DNA of 64,000 bases from Mycolicibacterium anyangense (GCF_010731855.1 NZ_AP022620.1:4464001-4528000), one strand, 5' to 3'. Positions 28,401 through 38,301 are shown, counted from the stretch's first letter. Numbers and translations are program-made. The notes: a model not told the origin generated them from the sequence alone.

Positions 28401-30094
28401 CCGCAGACGGCCCCACCGGCGGCGGAGCCGACCAGCTTGCGGTACTTGGCCAGCACGCCGGTGGTGTAGCGGGGTGCCGGGGGAGTGAATCCGGCCTTGC
28501 GCGAATCCAATTCGGCCGGATCGACCAGCACGTCGAGGGTCTTGTTGGCCACGTCGAGCCGGATCCGGTCGCCGTCGGCGACGAAGGCGATGGGGCCGGC
28601 GTCGACGGCCTCGGGCGCCACGTGCCCCACGCACAGCCCGGTGGTGCCGCCGGAGAACCGGCCGTCGGTGAGCAGCAGCACGTCCTTGCCCAGGCCGGCG
28701 CCCTTGATGGCACCGGTGATGGCCAGCATCTCCCGCATGCCCGGGCCGCCCTTGGGGCCCTCGTAGCGGATGACGACCACATCACCCTTGGTGATGGTGC
28801 CGTCCTCCAGTGCATCCATCGCGGCGCGCTCGCCGTCGAAAACCCGTGCAGTGCCCTCGAACACATCGGAGTCGAAGCCGGCCGACTTGACCACCGCACC
28901 CTCGGGGGCCAGCGACCCGTGCAGGATGGTGATGCCGCCGGTCGGGTGGATCGGGTTGCTCAGGGCCCGCAGCACCTTGCCGTCGGGGTCCGGCGGGTTG
29001 ATGCCGGACAGGTTCTCGGCCATGGTCTTTCCGGTCACCGTCAACACATCGCCGTGCAGCAGGCCGGCATCCAGCAGAGCCTTCATCACCACCGGGACGC
29101 CGCCGATGCGGTCGACGTCGAACATCACGTGCTTGCCGAACGGCTTGACGTCGGCCAGGTGCGGCACCTTGGCGCCGACCCGGGTGAAGTCCTCCAGCGA
29201 CAGCTTCACGCCGGCCTCGTGGGCGATGGCCAGCAGGTGCAGCACGGCATTGGTGGAGCCGCCGAACGCCATCACCACGGCGATCGCGTTCTCGAACGCC
29301 TCCTTGGTGAGGATGTCTCGGGCGGTGATGCCGCGGCGCAGCAACTCGATCACGGCGCGACCGCTGGCCCGGGCATACCCGTCGCGGCGCCGATCGGTGG
29401 CCGGCGGGGCGGCGCTGCCGGGCAGCGACATACCCAGCGCCTCGGCGGCACTGGCCATGGTGTTGGCGGTGTACATGCCACCGCAGGCGCCCTCACCCGG
29501 ACAGATCGCACGCTCGATGGCGTCGACGTCCTCCCGGGGCATCAGGCCACGGGCACAGGCGCCGACCGCCTCGAACGCGTCGATGATGGTCACGTCCATC
29601 TCGGTGCCGTCGGACAGCTTGGCCCTGCCCGGCAGGATCGAACCGGCGTACAGGAAGACCGCCGCCAGATCCAAGCGGGCGGCGGCCATCAGCATGCCGG
29701 GCAGCGACTTGTCGCAGCCGGCCAGCAGCACAGAGCCGTCGAGACGCTCGGCCTGCATGACGGTCTCGACGCTGTCTGCGATGACCTCGCGCGACACCAG
29801 GGAGAAGTGCATACCCTCGTGGCCCATCGAGATGCCGTCGGACACCGAGATGGTGCCGAACTCCAGCGGATACCCGCCGGCCTCGAACACGCCTTCCTTG
29901 ACCGCTTTGGCCAGCCGGTCCAGCGAGAGGTTGCACGGGGTGATCTCGTTCCACGACGACGCCACCCCGATCTGCGGCTTGGCGAAGTCGTCGTCGCCCA
30001 GGCCTACCGCGCGCAGCATGCCGCGGGCTGCGGCCTTCTCCAGTCCGTCGGTGACGTCGCGGCTGCGGGGCTTGAGATCAGGCGTTTCGCTCAC
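28397..30094 (-). CDS. ilvD: Dihydroxy-acid dehydratase
   Basis: 565 residues from GTG 30094. Iron-sulfur cysteines are seen in [18 protein letters not shown] and [12 protein letters not shown]. The characteristic [13 protein letters not shown] and [15 protein letters not shown] motifs are present. Dehydrates dihydroxy acids to the keto acids of valine, isoleucine and leucine synthesis, and is equivalent to Rv0189c. Its promoter region is shared with the copper operon: a RicR-type box lies 43 bases upstream of the start. Iron-sulfur dehydratases are known copper targets, so co-regulation would make sense but is not shown. Confidence 0.96.
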   Translation of the reverse strand: MSETPDLKPRSRDVTDGLEKAAARGMLRAVGLGDDDFAKPQIGVASSWNEITPCNLSLDRLAKAVKEGVFEAGGYPLEFGTISVSDGISMGHEGMHFSLVSREVIADSVETVMQAERLDGSVLLAGCDKSLPGMLMAAARLDLAAVFLYAGSILPGRAKLSDGTEMDVTIIDAFEAVGACARGLMPREDVDAIERAICPGEGACGGMYTANTMASAAEALGMSLPGSAAPPATDRRRDGYARASGRAVIELLRRGITARDILTKEAFENAIAVVMAFGGSTNAVLHLLAIAHEAGVKLSLEDFTRVGAKVPHLADVKPFGKHVMFDVDRIGGVPVVMKALLDAGLLHGDVLTVTGKTMAENLSGINPPDPDGKVLRALSNPIHPTGGITILHGSLAPEGAVVKSAGFDSDVFEGTARVFDGERAAMDALEDGTITKGDVVVIRYEGPKGGPGMREMLAITGAIKGAGLGKDVLLLTDGRFSGGTTGLCVGHVAPEAVDAGPIAFVADGDRIRLDVANKTLDVLVDPAELDSRKAGFTPPAPRYTTGVLAKYRKLVGSAAGGAVCG

Positions 30095-30137
30095 CGGTCA
30101 AGTATGCCGTGGTGGGGGGTGGCCACAAAATCCTTAT

Positions 30138-30158
30138 CGATACCCCGGGAGGGTATCG
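30138..30158. promoter_or_regulatory. RicR/CsoR copper operator
   Basis: Perfect inverted repeat CGATACCC (30138-30145) and GGGTATCG (30151-30158) around CGGGA. This matches the ATACCC...GGGTAT form of mycobacterial copper-responsive RicR boxes. A TACGGT -10-like element (30161-30166) follows; with initiation about 30174 the DUF305 mRNA would be leaderless. The same 79-base region holds the ilvD promoter. Confidence 0.8.
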
Positions 30159-30173
30159 GGTACGGTGGGTGCC

Positions 30174-30764
30174 ATGACGTCCACCTGCACCCGCATCGCC
30201 GCGGGCCTTGCCGCGTTCGCCGCCGCCGTCACGCTGTCCGCCTGTAGCGGCGGCGCCGACCACGCTGGGCACTCCTCCTCGGCCGCCAGCACCACCGAGG
30301 AGGTTGCCGCACACAGCGACGATGACGTGATGTTCGCGCAGATGATGATCCCTCATCACGAGCAGGCGGTGAAGCTGGCCGCGATGGTCCCCGACCGGTC
30401 GACCAACCCGGCGGTGACCCAGCTGGCCGCGACGATCTCCGGTGAACAGCAGCCCGAGATCACCGCGATGCAGGCACTGCTGCTGCAGTGGGACGTCGAT
30501 CCGCACACCATGCCCGACCACGGTGGCATGAGCATGCCGGGCATGGTCGACGACGCCACGATGGCCAGGCTCGGCAGCCTCAAGGGCCAGGAGTTCGACA
30601 CCCTGTGGCTGCAGTCGATGATCAGCCACCATCAGGGGGCCATCGAGATGGCCAACACCGAGATCGCCAAGGGCCGCAGCGCCGACATGATCAGCATGGC
30701 CAAGAGCATCGTCACCGCTCAGCAGGCTGAGATCGACCAGATGAAGAAGATGCTGGGAGGGTAA
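30174..30764 (+). CDS. DUF305 copper-associated lipoprotein
   Basis: 196 residues from ATG 30174. Lipoprotein signal with lipobox LSAC (Cys at about residue 23), then a His/Ser linker. The DUF305 domain is a four-helix bundle with two FxxMMxxHHxxA motifs: MFAQMMIPHHEQA and LQSMISHHQGA. It also has a Met/His-rich TMPDHGGMSMPGM loop, typical of copper-binding proteins such as cyanobacterial CopM. It abuts ricR (stop TAA directly followed by ATG) under a RicR box, so it probably binds or buffers copper outside the membrane when copper is high. Confidence 0.88.
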   Translation: MTSTCTRIAAGLAAFAAAVTLSACSGGADHAGHSSSAASTTEEVAAHSDDDVMFAQMMIPHHEQAVKLAAMVPDRSTNPAVTQLAATISGEQQPEITAMQALLLQWDVDPHTMPDHGGMSMPGMVDDATMARLGSLKGQEFDTLWLQSMISHHQGAIEMANTEIAKGRSADMISMAKSIVTAQQAEIDQMKKMLGG

Positions 30765-31055
30765 ATGACTGGCGCGCATGGCTATTCGGCAGCCAAGGAC
30801 AACTACGCCAAGCGGCTGCGCCGGATCGAGGGCCAGGTTCGTGGCATCGCGAAGATGATCGACGAAGACAAGTACTGCATCGACATCCTGACCCAGATCA
30901 GTGCCGTCAACAGTGCGTTGCAGTCGGTGGCCCTCGGCCTGCTCGACGAGCACCTGGGCCACTGTGTGAGCCACGCGGTCGCCGAGGGCGGCGACGAGGC
31001 GGACAAGAAGCTGGCCGAGGCCTCGGCCGCGATCGCTCGCCTGGTGCGGTCCTGA
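30765..31055 (+). CDS. ricR: Copper-sensing repressor RicR (CsoR family)
   Basis: 96 residues. CsoR-type helical repressor with the Cu(I) ligand set Cys (DKYCIDIL), His and Cys (EHLGHC), and the KRLRRIEGQVRGI DNA-binding helix. Releases DNA on binding Cu(I). Equivalent to Rv0190, the RicR repressor of the copper regulon that includes itself. It follows the DUF305 gene with zero spacing, and GGGAGG lies just before. The box at 30138-30158 implies autoregulation. Confidence 0.93.
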   Translation: MTGAHGYSAAKDNYAKRLRRIEGQVRGIAKMIDEDKYCIDILTQISAVNSALQSVALGLLDEHLGHCVSHAVAEGGDEADKKLAEASAAIARLVRS

Positions 31056-31145
31056 GCGCTACCGGCTGACCTTCCGGTCGCATCGACGCAGGCAACGCCG
31101 AGTGCGCTCACCGGGTTTGGCGTCGGCAGCCGATACCGTGAGGCC

Positions 31146-32402
31146 GTGCCCTCGATGCCCCAACGCACGCGCGGGCCCCGGGGGGCGCGACCGCGGGCGA
31201 CTCCCTGGACACCTAGGGTCACCCTGGCCCTGGCGGTCCTCGCCGCCGCGGCCTTCGTCTACGTCACCGCCGAGATCACGCCGGTGGGCGCACTGTCCTC
31301 GATCGCCCGCGACCTCGATGTCAGCGAGGCCGTGGTCGGTACGTTGCTCGCCAGCTACGCGTTGGTTGCCGCCGTCGCCACCTTGCCCCTGGTGCGCTGG
31401 ACTGCCGCCTGGCCCCGGCGGCGAGCCCTGCTGTTCACGCTGGCATCACTGGCCGTCTCCCAGGTGATCTCGGCGCTGGCCCCCACCTTCGCGGTGCTGG
31501 CGGCCGGTCGGATCCTGTGTGCGCTGACCCACGGACTGATGTGGTCGGTGATCGCCCCGATCGGGGTGCGTCTGGTTCCGGCGAGCTATGCCGGACGCGC
31601 CACCATGGCCGTGTACGTCGGTACCGGGCTGGCCCTGGTGGTGGGAAGTCCATTGACCGCCGCGATGAGCGAGCTATGGGGCTGGCGGCTTGCCGTCGGG
31701 GCGCTGGCCGCTGCCGCGGTGGTGGTGGCGGTGGCGGCACGGCTGGTGCTGCCGCCGATGGCGACGACTGGCGGTGCCCAGCTGTACGCAGGAGGGATCC
31801 GCCACCACCGCAACGGCCGGCTGCTGGCGCTGAGCCTGCTGACGCTGGTGGGGGTCACCGGCCACTTCATCTCCTACACCTTCATCGTGGCGATCATTCG
31901 TGACGTGGTCGGCGTCCACGGTCCACATCTGGCGTGGTTGCTGGCGGGCTACGGAATCGCCGGACTCACCGCCATGGCGCTGCTCGCCGGGCCGGGGGAC
32001 CGCCGGCCCAAGGCCGCTGTCGTGGGCTGTCTGGCTGTGCTGAGCCTGGTGTTCGTCGCACTTGCCGCCTTGGGCATGGCCGACCGGAACACGGTGGGGA
32101 CGATGCTGGCCGGCAGTGCCGTCATCGTGGTCTGGGGTGCAGCAGCTACCGCGATGCCACCGATGCTGCAATCGGCGGCCATGCGGCACAGCCCGCAGGA
32201 TCCCGACGGCGCCTCGGGGCTCTACGTCGCCTCGTTCCAGGTGGGCATCATGGCTGGATCGCTGGCGGGTGGGCTGATTTTCCAGAACGCCGGGATCGTC
32301 GCCATGGTGACTGCGTCGGCAGCGCTGATCCTCGGCGCGCTGCTGGCCGTGGTGCTGAGCCGAGGGCTCTTCGCAGTTAGCCCGACCACCAGCGAAAAGT
32401 AA
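31146..32402 (+). CDS. MFS drug-efflux-type transporter (Rv0191-like)
   Basis: 418 residues, twelve predicted membrane helices, DHA1-type proton antiporter. Motifs: YVTAEITPVGALSSIARDL at helix 1, a modified motif A (WTAAWPRRRALL), and motif C-like GTGLALVVGSPLTAAMSE. Basic N-terminus of about 25 residues, starting at GTG. Exports small molecules; the M. tuberculosis equivalent has been linked to chloramphenicol efflux. Whether it belongs to the copper operon 90 bases upstream is unclear; no operator seen directly before it. Confidence 0.88.
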   Translation: MPSMPQRTRGPRGARPRATPWTPRVTLALAVLAAAAFVYVTAEITPVGALSSIARDLDVSEAVVGTLLASYALVAAVATLPLVRWTAAWPRRRALLFTLASLAVSQVISALAPTFAVLAAGRILCALTHGLMWSVIAPIGVRLVPASYAGRATMAVYVGTGLALVVGSPLTAAMSELWGWRLAVGALAAAAVVVAVAARLVLPPMATTGGAQLYAGGIRHHRNGRLLALSLLTLVGVTGHFISYTFIVAIIRDVVGVHGPHLAWLLAGYGIAGLTAMALLAGPGDRRPKAAVVGCLAVLSLVFVALAALGMADRNTVGTMLAGSAVIVVWGAAATAMPPMLQSAAMRHSPQDPDGASGLYVASFQVGIMAGSLAGGLIFQNAGIVAMVTASAALILGALLAVVLSRGLFAVSPTTSEK

Positions 32403-32545
32403 CGCTGCTCGCCCCGGGAGCGACGATCGGCACAGTTCAGCGCGTCGACCGGGCCGGCAGGGATGTTCGCTGGCCCGCGACGCAAGGTTGGCCACCCAGC
32501 GTGCTGTGCGACACTGGGCTTGAGTCCTGATCTGAGGAGTTTGGT

Positions 32546-33556
32546 ATGGCGTTGCGGGTGAAGGCGGCCGTTGCGGCCACGCTGTGCGTGGTCGGGGTGG
32601 CTGCCGGAATCAGTCTGGGCAGCGGGTCGGCGCTGGCCGATCCGGACCAGGCGCCCGTCGACCCCGCCGTGGTCAACGCGCCCCCGGCGCCGGATCCGGC
32701 GATTCCGCCTGCCGATCCGGCGCTGGCCCCGCCCGTCGATCCGCTGGCGCTGCCGCCGGCAACCGATCCGGCCGCTACCGCCCAGGCCGCGCCCGCGGGC
32801 ACCGTCAAGGGCCAGAACCCGCTGCCCTACACCGGTGACCCGGTGTTCGCTCCGCCGTCGTTCAACCCGGTCAACGGCGCTGTCGTGGGTGTGGCCAAGC
32901 CGATCATCATCAACTTCGCGCGACCGATCGCCAACCGGCCACTCGCGGAGTCCGCCATCCACATCTCCTCGGTGCCCTCGGTGCCCGGTGCGTTCTACTG
33001 GACCACCGACACCCAGGTGCGCTGGCGGCCGTACTCGTTCTGGCCGGCCAACACCGTGGTCAACATCGACGCCAGCGGTGCCAAGTCCAGCTTCCGGGTC
33101 GGTGATGCCCTGGTGGCCACCGTCGACGACAAGACCCACCAGATGACCATCACCAAGAACGGCGCTGTGGTGCAGACCATGCCGGTGTCGATGGGCAAGC
33201 CGGACGGCAAGCACGAGACCAAGAACGGCACCTACTACGTGCTGGAGAAGTTCCCGGACATCATCATGGACTCGTCGACCTACGGCGTTCCGGTCGATTC
33301 CCCGCAGGGGTACAAGCTCAAGGTGCAGTGGGCCGTGCGGATCGACAACAGCGGCGCATTCGTGCACAGCGCGCCGTGGTCGGTGGCCGACCAGGGCAAG
33401 CGCAACGTCAGCCACGGCTGCATCAACCTGAGCCCGGACAACGCGAAATGGTTCTACGACAACTTCGGCAGCGGTGACCCGATCGTGGTCAAGAACTCCG
33501 TCGGTCTCTACAACACCCCCGACGGTGCCGACGATTGGCAGTGGCAGCTGGCCTGA
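32546..33556 (+). CDS. L,D-transpeptidase (Rv0192/LdtMt4-like)
   Basis: 336 residues; GAGGAG seven bases before ATG. Sec signal (residues 1-about 31, ALADP), a Pro/Ala-rich spacer to about 90, a bacterial Ig-like domain (about 95-180), and the YkuD catalytic domain with HSAPW and SHGCINLS (catalytic Cys and His). Makes 3-3 cross-links in peptidoglycan or attaches proteins to it, outside the membrane. The C-terminus ends DDWQW-QLA as in other Ldts. Preceded by a 143-base gap with no gene. Confidence 0.93.
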   Translation: MALRVKAAVAATLCVVGVAAGISLGSGSALADPDQAPVDPAVVNAPPAPDPAIPPADPALAPPVDPLALPPATDPAATAQAAPAGTVKGQNPLPYTGDPVFAPPSFNPVNGAVVGVAKPIIINFARPIANRPLAESAIHISSVPSVPGAFYWTTDTQVRWRPYSFWPANTVVNIDASGAKSSFRVGDALVATVDDKTHQMTITKNGAVVQTMPVSMGKPDGKHETKNGTYYVLEKFPDIIMDSSTYGVPVDSPQGYKLKVQWAVRIDNSGAFVHSAPWSVADQGKRNVSHGCINLSPDNAKWFYDNFGSGDPIVVKNSVGLYNTPDGADDWQWQLA

Positions 33557-33608
33557 GGCCACCTGATCCTCGAAGCTGGTACACAGCAACGGACTTCACA
33601 ATTGTGAT

Positions 33609-35051
33609 GTGCCGCCAACTCCGTCGCCGCAGCCGCCGCCGGCCGACCCGACACCTCTGCCACAGCTTCCCGCGCCCGACTTCAGCCAGTACACCCATGG
33701 GATCTCGTTGCTGGGCGGCTGGCTGCCGCTGACCATCGACGCCGTCGCACTGCTCGCGCTGGTCGCCGTGGTCGGGTGGCGTACCCGCCGGTGGCGGCTG
33801 CTGTGGCTACCACTGTGTGTGCTGGTCGGGGTGATCGGTGCCCTGGCGGCGCGCACGCTGGTCAACTCTGAAGGCCTGGCATCGGATCCCGCACCACTCC
33901 AGTTATGGATCTGGACGGGCCTTTTCGTGGCCAGTGTGGCCGTGGCCGTGGTGGGGTGGCGGGGTAGTTCCTGGTGGCGGCGCGGGCTGTCGGTACTGGC
34001 TGTTCCCCTGACGGCGATGTCGGCGCTGATCGCGCTGAATCAGTGGGTGGGCTACTACCCGAGCGTCCAGACCGCCTGGGGTGCCCTGACTGCCGGCCCG
34101 CTGCCGAACCAGATCGACGCGGCGGAGTTGCCCGGCCTGCGTAATACGGTGCAAACCAGCGGCAAGCTGGTCGAGATCGACACCGGCTCGCAGGCAAGCG
34201 GATTCGCGCACCGCAATGAGTACGTGTATCTGCCGCCGGCGTGGTTCGCCGGACCGACCCCACCCAAGCTGCCGGTGATCATGATGATCGCCGGTGAGTT
34301 CAACACCCCCGCCGACTGGATTCGCACCGGCAACGCCCTACCGATCATCGACCGGTACACCAGTAGTCATGGTGGGCAGGCACCGATCTTCGCGTTCGTC
34401 GACTCCGGTGGACGCTTCAACAATGACACCGAGTGCGTCGACGGCCCACGCGGCAACGCCGCCGACCATCTCACCAAGGACGTCCGGCCCTACGTCGTCG
34501 ACACCTTCGGTGCCTCCGACCGAGCTGCGAACTGGGCGGTGGTGGGCTGGTCGATGGGCGGTACCTGCGCTATCGATTTGACCGTCATGCACCCCGATCT
34601 GTTCAGCACGTTCGAGGACATCGCCGGTGATCACGGCCCCACCTCGGGTACCAAGGACCAGACGATCGATCGGCTCTACGGCGGCGACGCCGCCGCGTGG
34701 GACCGGTTCGATCCACGCACCGTCATGCAGAAGCACGGACCGTACGAGGGCGTCGCCGGGTGGTTCGAGGACACCGTCAAGCCGGCCGACGGCACCTCGT
34801 CCTTCGGGGGATCCCACCGGCCGCAGTCCGACGCGCCGCTGGGATTCGGCGGCCACGATGAGTTCCACGATTCCGACGAAGCCGGTGCGGCCGACGACCT
34901 GTGCGGGGTGGCGCGCAGTGTGGGCATCACCTGCGAGGTGCACCGCATCATCAGCTACCACACCTGGCAGTTCGCCGAGCGGGCGTTCTCCGACGCGCTG
35001 CCCTGGCTGATCGGCGAGATCACCACGCCGGCGCCGACCAGCAGAGGGTGA
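33609..35051 (+). CDS. Membrane-anchored esterase, antigen-85-like alpha/beta fold
   Basis: 480 residues from GTG 33609. N-terminal part with four membrane helices (about residues 37-150), after a short Pro-rich start. Then an extracytoplasmic esterase D/antigen-85-like domain: LPVIMMIAGEF, nucleophile GWSMGG, acid near EFHDSDE, His in ISYHTW. This plan is shared by mycobacterial membrane esterases related to mycolyltransferases. Probably acts on envelope lipid or glycolipid esters; specific substrate unknown. It lies 52 bases after the L,D-transpeptidase on the same strand. Confidence 0.82.
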   Translation: MPPTPSPQPPPADPTPLPQLPAPDFSQYTHGISLLGGWLPLTIDAVALLALVAVVGWRTRRWRLLWLPLCVLVGVIGALAARTLVNSEGLASDPAPLQLWIWTGLFVASVAVAVVGWRGSSWWRRGLSVLAVPLTAMSALIALNQWVGYYPSVQTAWGALTAGPLPNQIDAAELPGLRNTVQTSGKLVEIDTGSQASGFAHRNEYVYLPPAWFAGPTPPKLPVIMMIAGEFNTPADWIRTGNALPIIDRYTSSHGGQAPIFAFVDSGGRFNNDTECVDGPRGNAADHLTKDVRPYVVDTFGASDRAANWAVVGWSMGGTCAIDLTVMHPDLFSTFEDIAGDHGPTSGTKDQTIDRLYGGDAAAWDRFDPRTVMQKHGPYEGVAGWFEDTVKPADGTSSFGGSHRPQSDAPLGFGGHDEFHDSDEAGAADDLCGVARSVGITCEVHRIISYHTWQFAERAFSDALPWLIGEITTPAPTSRG

Positions 35052-35054
35052 AAT

Positions 35055-36659
35055 ATGTCCATGACAGCGGATCTGATCGTGAGCGTTGCCACGGTGCACA
35101 CCCTGGTGCCGGGGCAGCCCGCTGTGTCGGCACTCGCCGTCAAGGGCGACCGGATCGTCGCGCTGGCCGCACACCGTGCCGACCTCGACCCACTGGCGGG
35201 GCCTGACACGGTGGTGATCGACCGTCCCGGGGCAGTGGTGCTTCCGGCGTTCGACGACACCCACACCCACCTGGTGCTCGCCGCCTCGAGTGCGGCAGAC
35301 GTGCCGGTGCACCTGGCGGGTGACATCCCCGAGTTCGTCGAGCTGATCCGCGAGCGCGCTCGGCAGACGCCGCCGGGACAGTGGATTCGCAGCACGGCGA
35401 ACTGGCAGGAGATCAACCTGGCCGAGCGCCGGTTCCCCACCGCAGATGAGCTCGACGCCGCCACCGTGGACCATCCAGTGCTGGTGATGCGCGGTGGACA
35501 CAACATCGTGGTCAACCATCGCGCGCTGGAGTTGGCCGGTATCGACGAACACACTCCAGACCCCGTCGGTGGCAAGATCGGACGGGCCGACGACGGGCGT
35601 CTCGACGGCTGGCTGCAGGACAATGCCTGCACCCCGGTCCTGCGCCTGCAACCCAGCCCCAGCGTCGCCGATCGGATTGAGGGGTTTCGCTGCGCCACTG
35701 GGGATTACGCAGACCATGGCATCGGCGTGGTGCGAGACTGCATGGTCTCGCTCGCCGACCTCGACGTGCTTCGGCAGGCATCGGAGCAGGGTGCTCTGCG
35801 GGTCCGGGTGCGGGCGCTCATCGCCACCGCAATGATGACCCGGGCCGATGACGTCGACGCCCTGCTCGACGAGATGGAGCAGTGGCGGTATCGCGCCGAT
35901 CCCTGGTTGTCGGTGTGGGGAGTGAAGTTCCTCTTCGACGGGGGCATCGAGGCGGCGGCCACCCGGGAACCGTATGCCTGCGACCCTTCGTTCTTCGGCC
36001 ATCTGACCTGGGATCCCGCCGAACTGCTCGAGGCAATGGACCGGGTGCTGCGCCGCGGCTGGCGGATCGGCACCCACGCCTACGGCGACCGTTCGGTGGA
36101 GACACTGCTAGACCTGTACGCCGCGCTGCTCGACCGCCATCCCGGGCTGCCACCCCATATGCTCGTCCTCGAACACGGTGGCTTCGCCGATGACGGATTG
36201 CGTTCGCGCGCTGTCGAATTGGGAATTCCGGTGACAATTCAGCACCCGCTGCTGCATGACACCGCCCGCATCGAGGACACCTACTGGGGCCCCGAGCGGG
36301 TGGACGCCTTGTTCCCGGCCCGGCAGTGGATCGACCAGGGCGCGCTGGTCACCGCCGGTTCGGACTACCCGGTCGGGCACTACGGAGCCATGCACTCGGT
36401 GTGGGGCATGGTGACTCGCCAGACGGTCACGGGGGTACGCGGCGCCGAGCACGCCATCACCGTCGACGAGGCGATCAGGCTGCACACCGTCAATGCCGCA
36501 GCACTGACGGGCGAGGCTGCGCTGCGGGGCTCGCTCACGGTGGGGCGGCTGGCGGATCTGACTGTCTGGGACGTCGATCCGACCACCGCCACCATCGACG
36601 AGCTTCGCGACCTGTTGCCCGTCCACACTGTGGTGGGCGGGCGGGTGGTGACGGGTTAG
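35055..36659 (+). CDS. Amidohydrolase-superfamily (YtcJ-like) metal hydrolase
   Basis: 534 residues. TIM-barrel amidohydrolase with DTHTHL metal ligands, HAYGDRSVE, LEHGGFADD and GSDYPVG as the later barrel ligands. Belongs to the YtcJ/N-substituted formamide deformylase-like group (amidohydrolase 3). Cytosolic; hydrolyses amide or related bonds of an unknown substrate. AGAGGG precedes the ATG, which lies four bases after the esterase stop. Convergent with the MFS gene (4-base overlap of stops). Confidence 0.88.
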   Translation: MSMTADLIVSVATVHTLVPGQPAVSALAVKGDRIVALAAHRADLDPLAGPDTVVIDRPGAVVLPAFDDTHTHLVLAASSAADVPVHLAGDIPEFVELIRERARQTPPGQWIRSTANWQEINLAERRFPTADELDAATVDHPVLVMRGGHNIVVNHRALELAGIDEHTPDPVGGKIGRADDGRLDGWLQDNACTPVLRLQPSPSVADRIEGFRCATGDYADHGIGVVRDCMVSLADLDVLRQASEQGALRVRVRALIATAMMTRADDVDALLDEMEQWRYRADPWLSVWGVKFLFDGGIEAAATREPYACDPSFFGHLTWDPAELLEAMDRVLRRGWRIGTHAYGDRSVETLLDLYAALLDRHPGLPPHMLVLEHGGFADDGLRSRAVELGIPVTIQHPLLHDTARIEDTYWGPERVDALFPARQWIDQGALVTAGSDYPVGHYGAMHSVWGMVTRQTVTGVRGAEHAITVDEAIRLHTVNAAALTGEAALRGSLTVGRLADLTVWDVDPTTATIDELRDLLPVHTVVGGRVVTG

Positions 36660-37861
36660 GTGCGACGGCGCAGACTGACCATCCCGACGCCCGCCGCGGC
36701 CAGACACGCCGCCGCCACGATCACGGCGAACCAGGGAAACACATCGGCCAGCGCCCATCGGGTGGCTGCCCAGCCGGCGGCGATCGTCGGCAGCGCCATC
36801 GCGGTGTAGGCCAGCAGGTAGAACGCCGACATCGTTTCGCCGCGGCGGTCGGAGGGCACCACGTCGGACAGGTGGCGCAACGATCCGCCGAAGCCCAGGC
36901 CGAAGGTCGCACCCAGTAGCGCGGCCGCCACGAACACCAGCGGCCAGCGATGGGTGATCAGCACCGGGATCGTCACCAGCAGCGCGACGGCCATCCCGAC
37001 ATCGCCGATCACCGCCGAATGGCGGGCCGGCAACCGGGTGGCCACCAGTTGGGCCATCGCCGCGGAGAACGCCGTCACCCCGACGACTCCGCCGCCGAAC
37101 ACCAGGTTGTGGATGTGGGTCTGCTGGGCGGCCAGCGACGGGTACAGGCTGAGCAACACCCCGAGCACCGACCAGGATGCCATCGCGCCCAGCGCGGCGA
37201 ACCAGAAGTCTTCCCGAATTGCTTGGGGCACAGAGGGTTTGCTGATCCGGATCCGGCCGCCGGTACGATCGGCGTGGGTTTCCCGGAGTGCCACCACACC
37301 CACGCCCACGATCGCGCAGACCACAGCGACCACCGCATACGGGGTGCGCAATGGATGTGCCACGTACTGGGCGAGCAGCGAGGAGCCGACGATCGCCACG
37401 GTCATACCGATGTTGAAACTCACCCCGCTGAGCTGGCCGGACCGGACGCCGTGCTGGGGGCGCAGGTCCAGCAGTGCGGCCGCACCGGCCACCACGATGG
37501 AACCGACGGCGGCGCCATGGATGGTGCGGGCCAGCAGGAGCATCCCGATGCTGTCGGCGACCAGGAAGATGCCCAACCCGATGATGAGGGCGACCAGTGC
37601 GCCCAGGAGCACCGGCTTGCGGCCCACCACGTCGGAGATCCGCCCGGAGACCAGCACCGCGGCCAGCGCGGCGAATGCGTAAACCGCGAAGACGATGGTG
37701 GTGGCCAGTGGCGACAGGTGCCAGTTGGCCTCGTAGATGCCGTAGAGCGGTGCCGGCAGACCGGAGACGCCCAGGGCGACCCCAGACAGGACGAGCAGCA
37801 GCGGGTAGGCCCACCGCTGAGCTTCGACGTGGGTGGTCGGTGATTCGCCGAGGCACGTCAT
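36656..37861 (-). CDS. MFS transporter, divergent from an ArsR-type regulator
   Basis: 401 residues from ATG 37861 (GGGAG five bases upstream; a GTG two codons earlier is too close to it). Twelve helices; motif A as SGRISDVVGRKPVLL, motif at GSIVVAGAAALLDLRPQHG. Member of a drug/sugar MFS group. Two matching 18-base operators lie in the promoter shared with the regulator gene, so it is likely derepressed by that regulator's ligand. Substrate unknown. Confidence 0.87.
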   Translation of the reverse strand: MTCLGESPTTHVEAQRWAYPLLLVLSGVALGVSGLPAPLYGIYEANWHLSPLATTIVFAVYAFAALAAVLVSGRISDVVGRKPVLLGALVALIIGLGIFLVADSIGMLLLARTIHGAAVGSIVVAGAAALLDLRPQHGVRSGQLSGVSFNIGMTVAIVGSSLLAQYVAHPLRTPYAVVAVVCAIVGVGVVALRETHADRTGGRIRISKPSVPQAIREDFWFAALGAMASWSVLGVLLSLYPSLAAQQTHIHNLVFGGGVVGVTAFSAAMAQLVATRLPARHSAVIGDVGMAVALLVTIPVLITHRWPLVFVAAALLGATFGLGFGGSLRHLSDVVPSDRRGETMSAFYLLAYTAMALPTIAAGWAATRWALADVFPWFAVIVAAACLAAAGVGMVSLRRRT

Positions 37862-37877
37862 GTCCACTCCCAGGTAT

Positions 37878-37932
37878 GTTTGATGATCATCGAACTCGGT
37901 CTACAGTACGCTGGGTTCGATAAGCATCAAAC
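37878..37932. promoter_or_regulatory. Two operators for the ArsR-type regulator
   Basis: Site 1 (37878-37895) GTTTGATGATCATCGAAC and site 2 (37915-37932) GTTCGATAAGCATCAAAC are near-perfect palindromes fitting GTTYGATNNNNATCRAAC, starting 37 bases apart. Both are inside the 93-base divergent promoter of the MFS and ArsR-type genes. The repeated, symmetrical, matching sequence makes an operator pair likely. Confidence 0.72.
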
Positions 37933-37954
37933 CTGGCGTGGCGGAGGACACAAC

Positions 37955-38290
37955 GTGGGTGAACCCGAGGCACTCGAGCCGGAGTGCCATCCCGTTGCGG
38001 GCCTTCCGCAGGTGCTGGCGGCGCTCCAGGACCCGATCCGGCTGGAAATGGTCCGGCGGCTGTTCAATGCCGGCGTGCCACTGAAATGCAGCGCTCTCTA
38101 CGACGGCATCAACAAGTCGACCGCCACCCATCATTTCAAGATCCTGCGGGAGGCCGGGGTGCTCGAGCGCCGGGCCTGCGGCGGGCTCATCCAGCAGCGG
38201 CTGCGGGCCGACGAGGTGGACGCGGTCCTGCCGGGCCTACTGCGGTCGATCGTCGACGCCGCCAACCGGGAAGCCGCTGTCCGCGCCTGA
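37955..38290 (+). CDS. ArsR-type winged-helix regulator
   Basis: 111 residues from GTG 37955, with GGAGGACA four bases before; an upstream in-frame start would overlap the operators. Winged helix: VLAALQDPIRLEMVRRLF, INKSTATHHFKILREAGVLERR. Cysteines are few and no metal site is obvious, so this is more like the small-molecule ArsR subgroup than a metal sensor. It probably represses the divergent MFS gene and itself. Confidence 0.88.
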   Translation: MGEPEALEPECHPVAGLPQVLAALQDPIRLEMVRRLFNAGVPLKCSALYDGINKSTATHHFKILREAGVLERRACGGLIQQRLRADEVDAVLPGLLRSIVDAANREAAVRA

Positions 38291-38301
38291 CCGGCGCCGA
38301 C

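Noticed and set aside
28622..30247. 541-codon plus-strand frame
   Set aside because: Antisense to ilvD; His/Gln-rich shadow.
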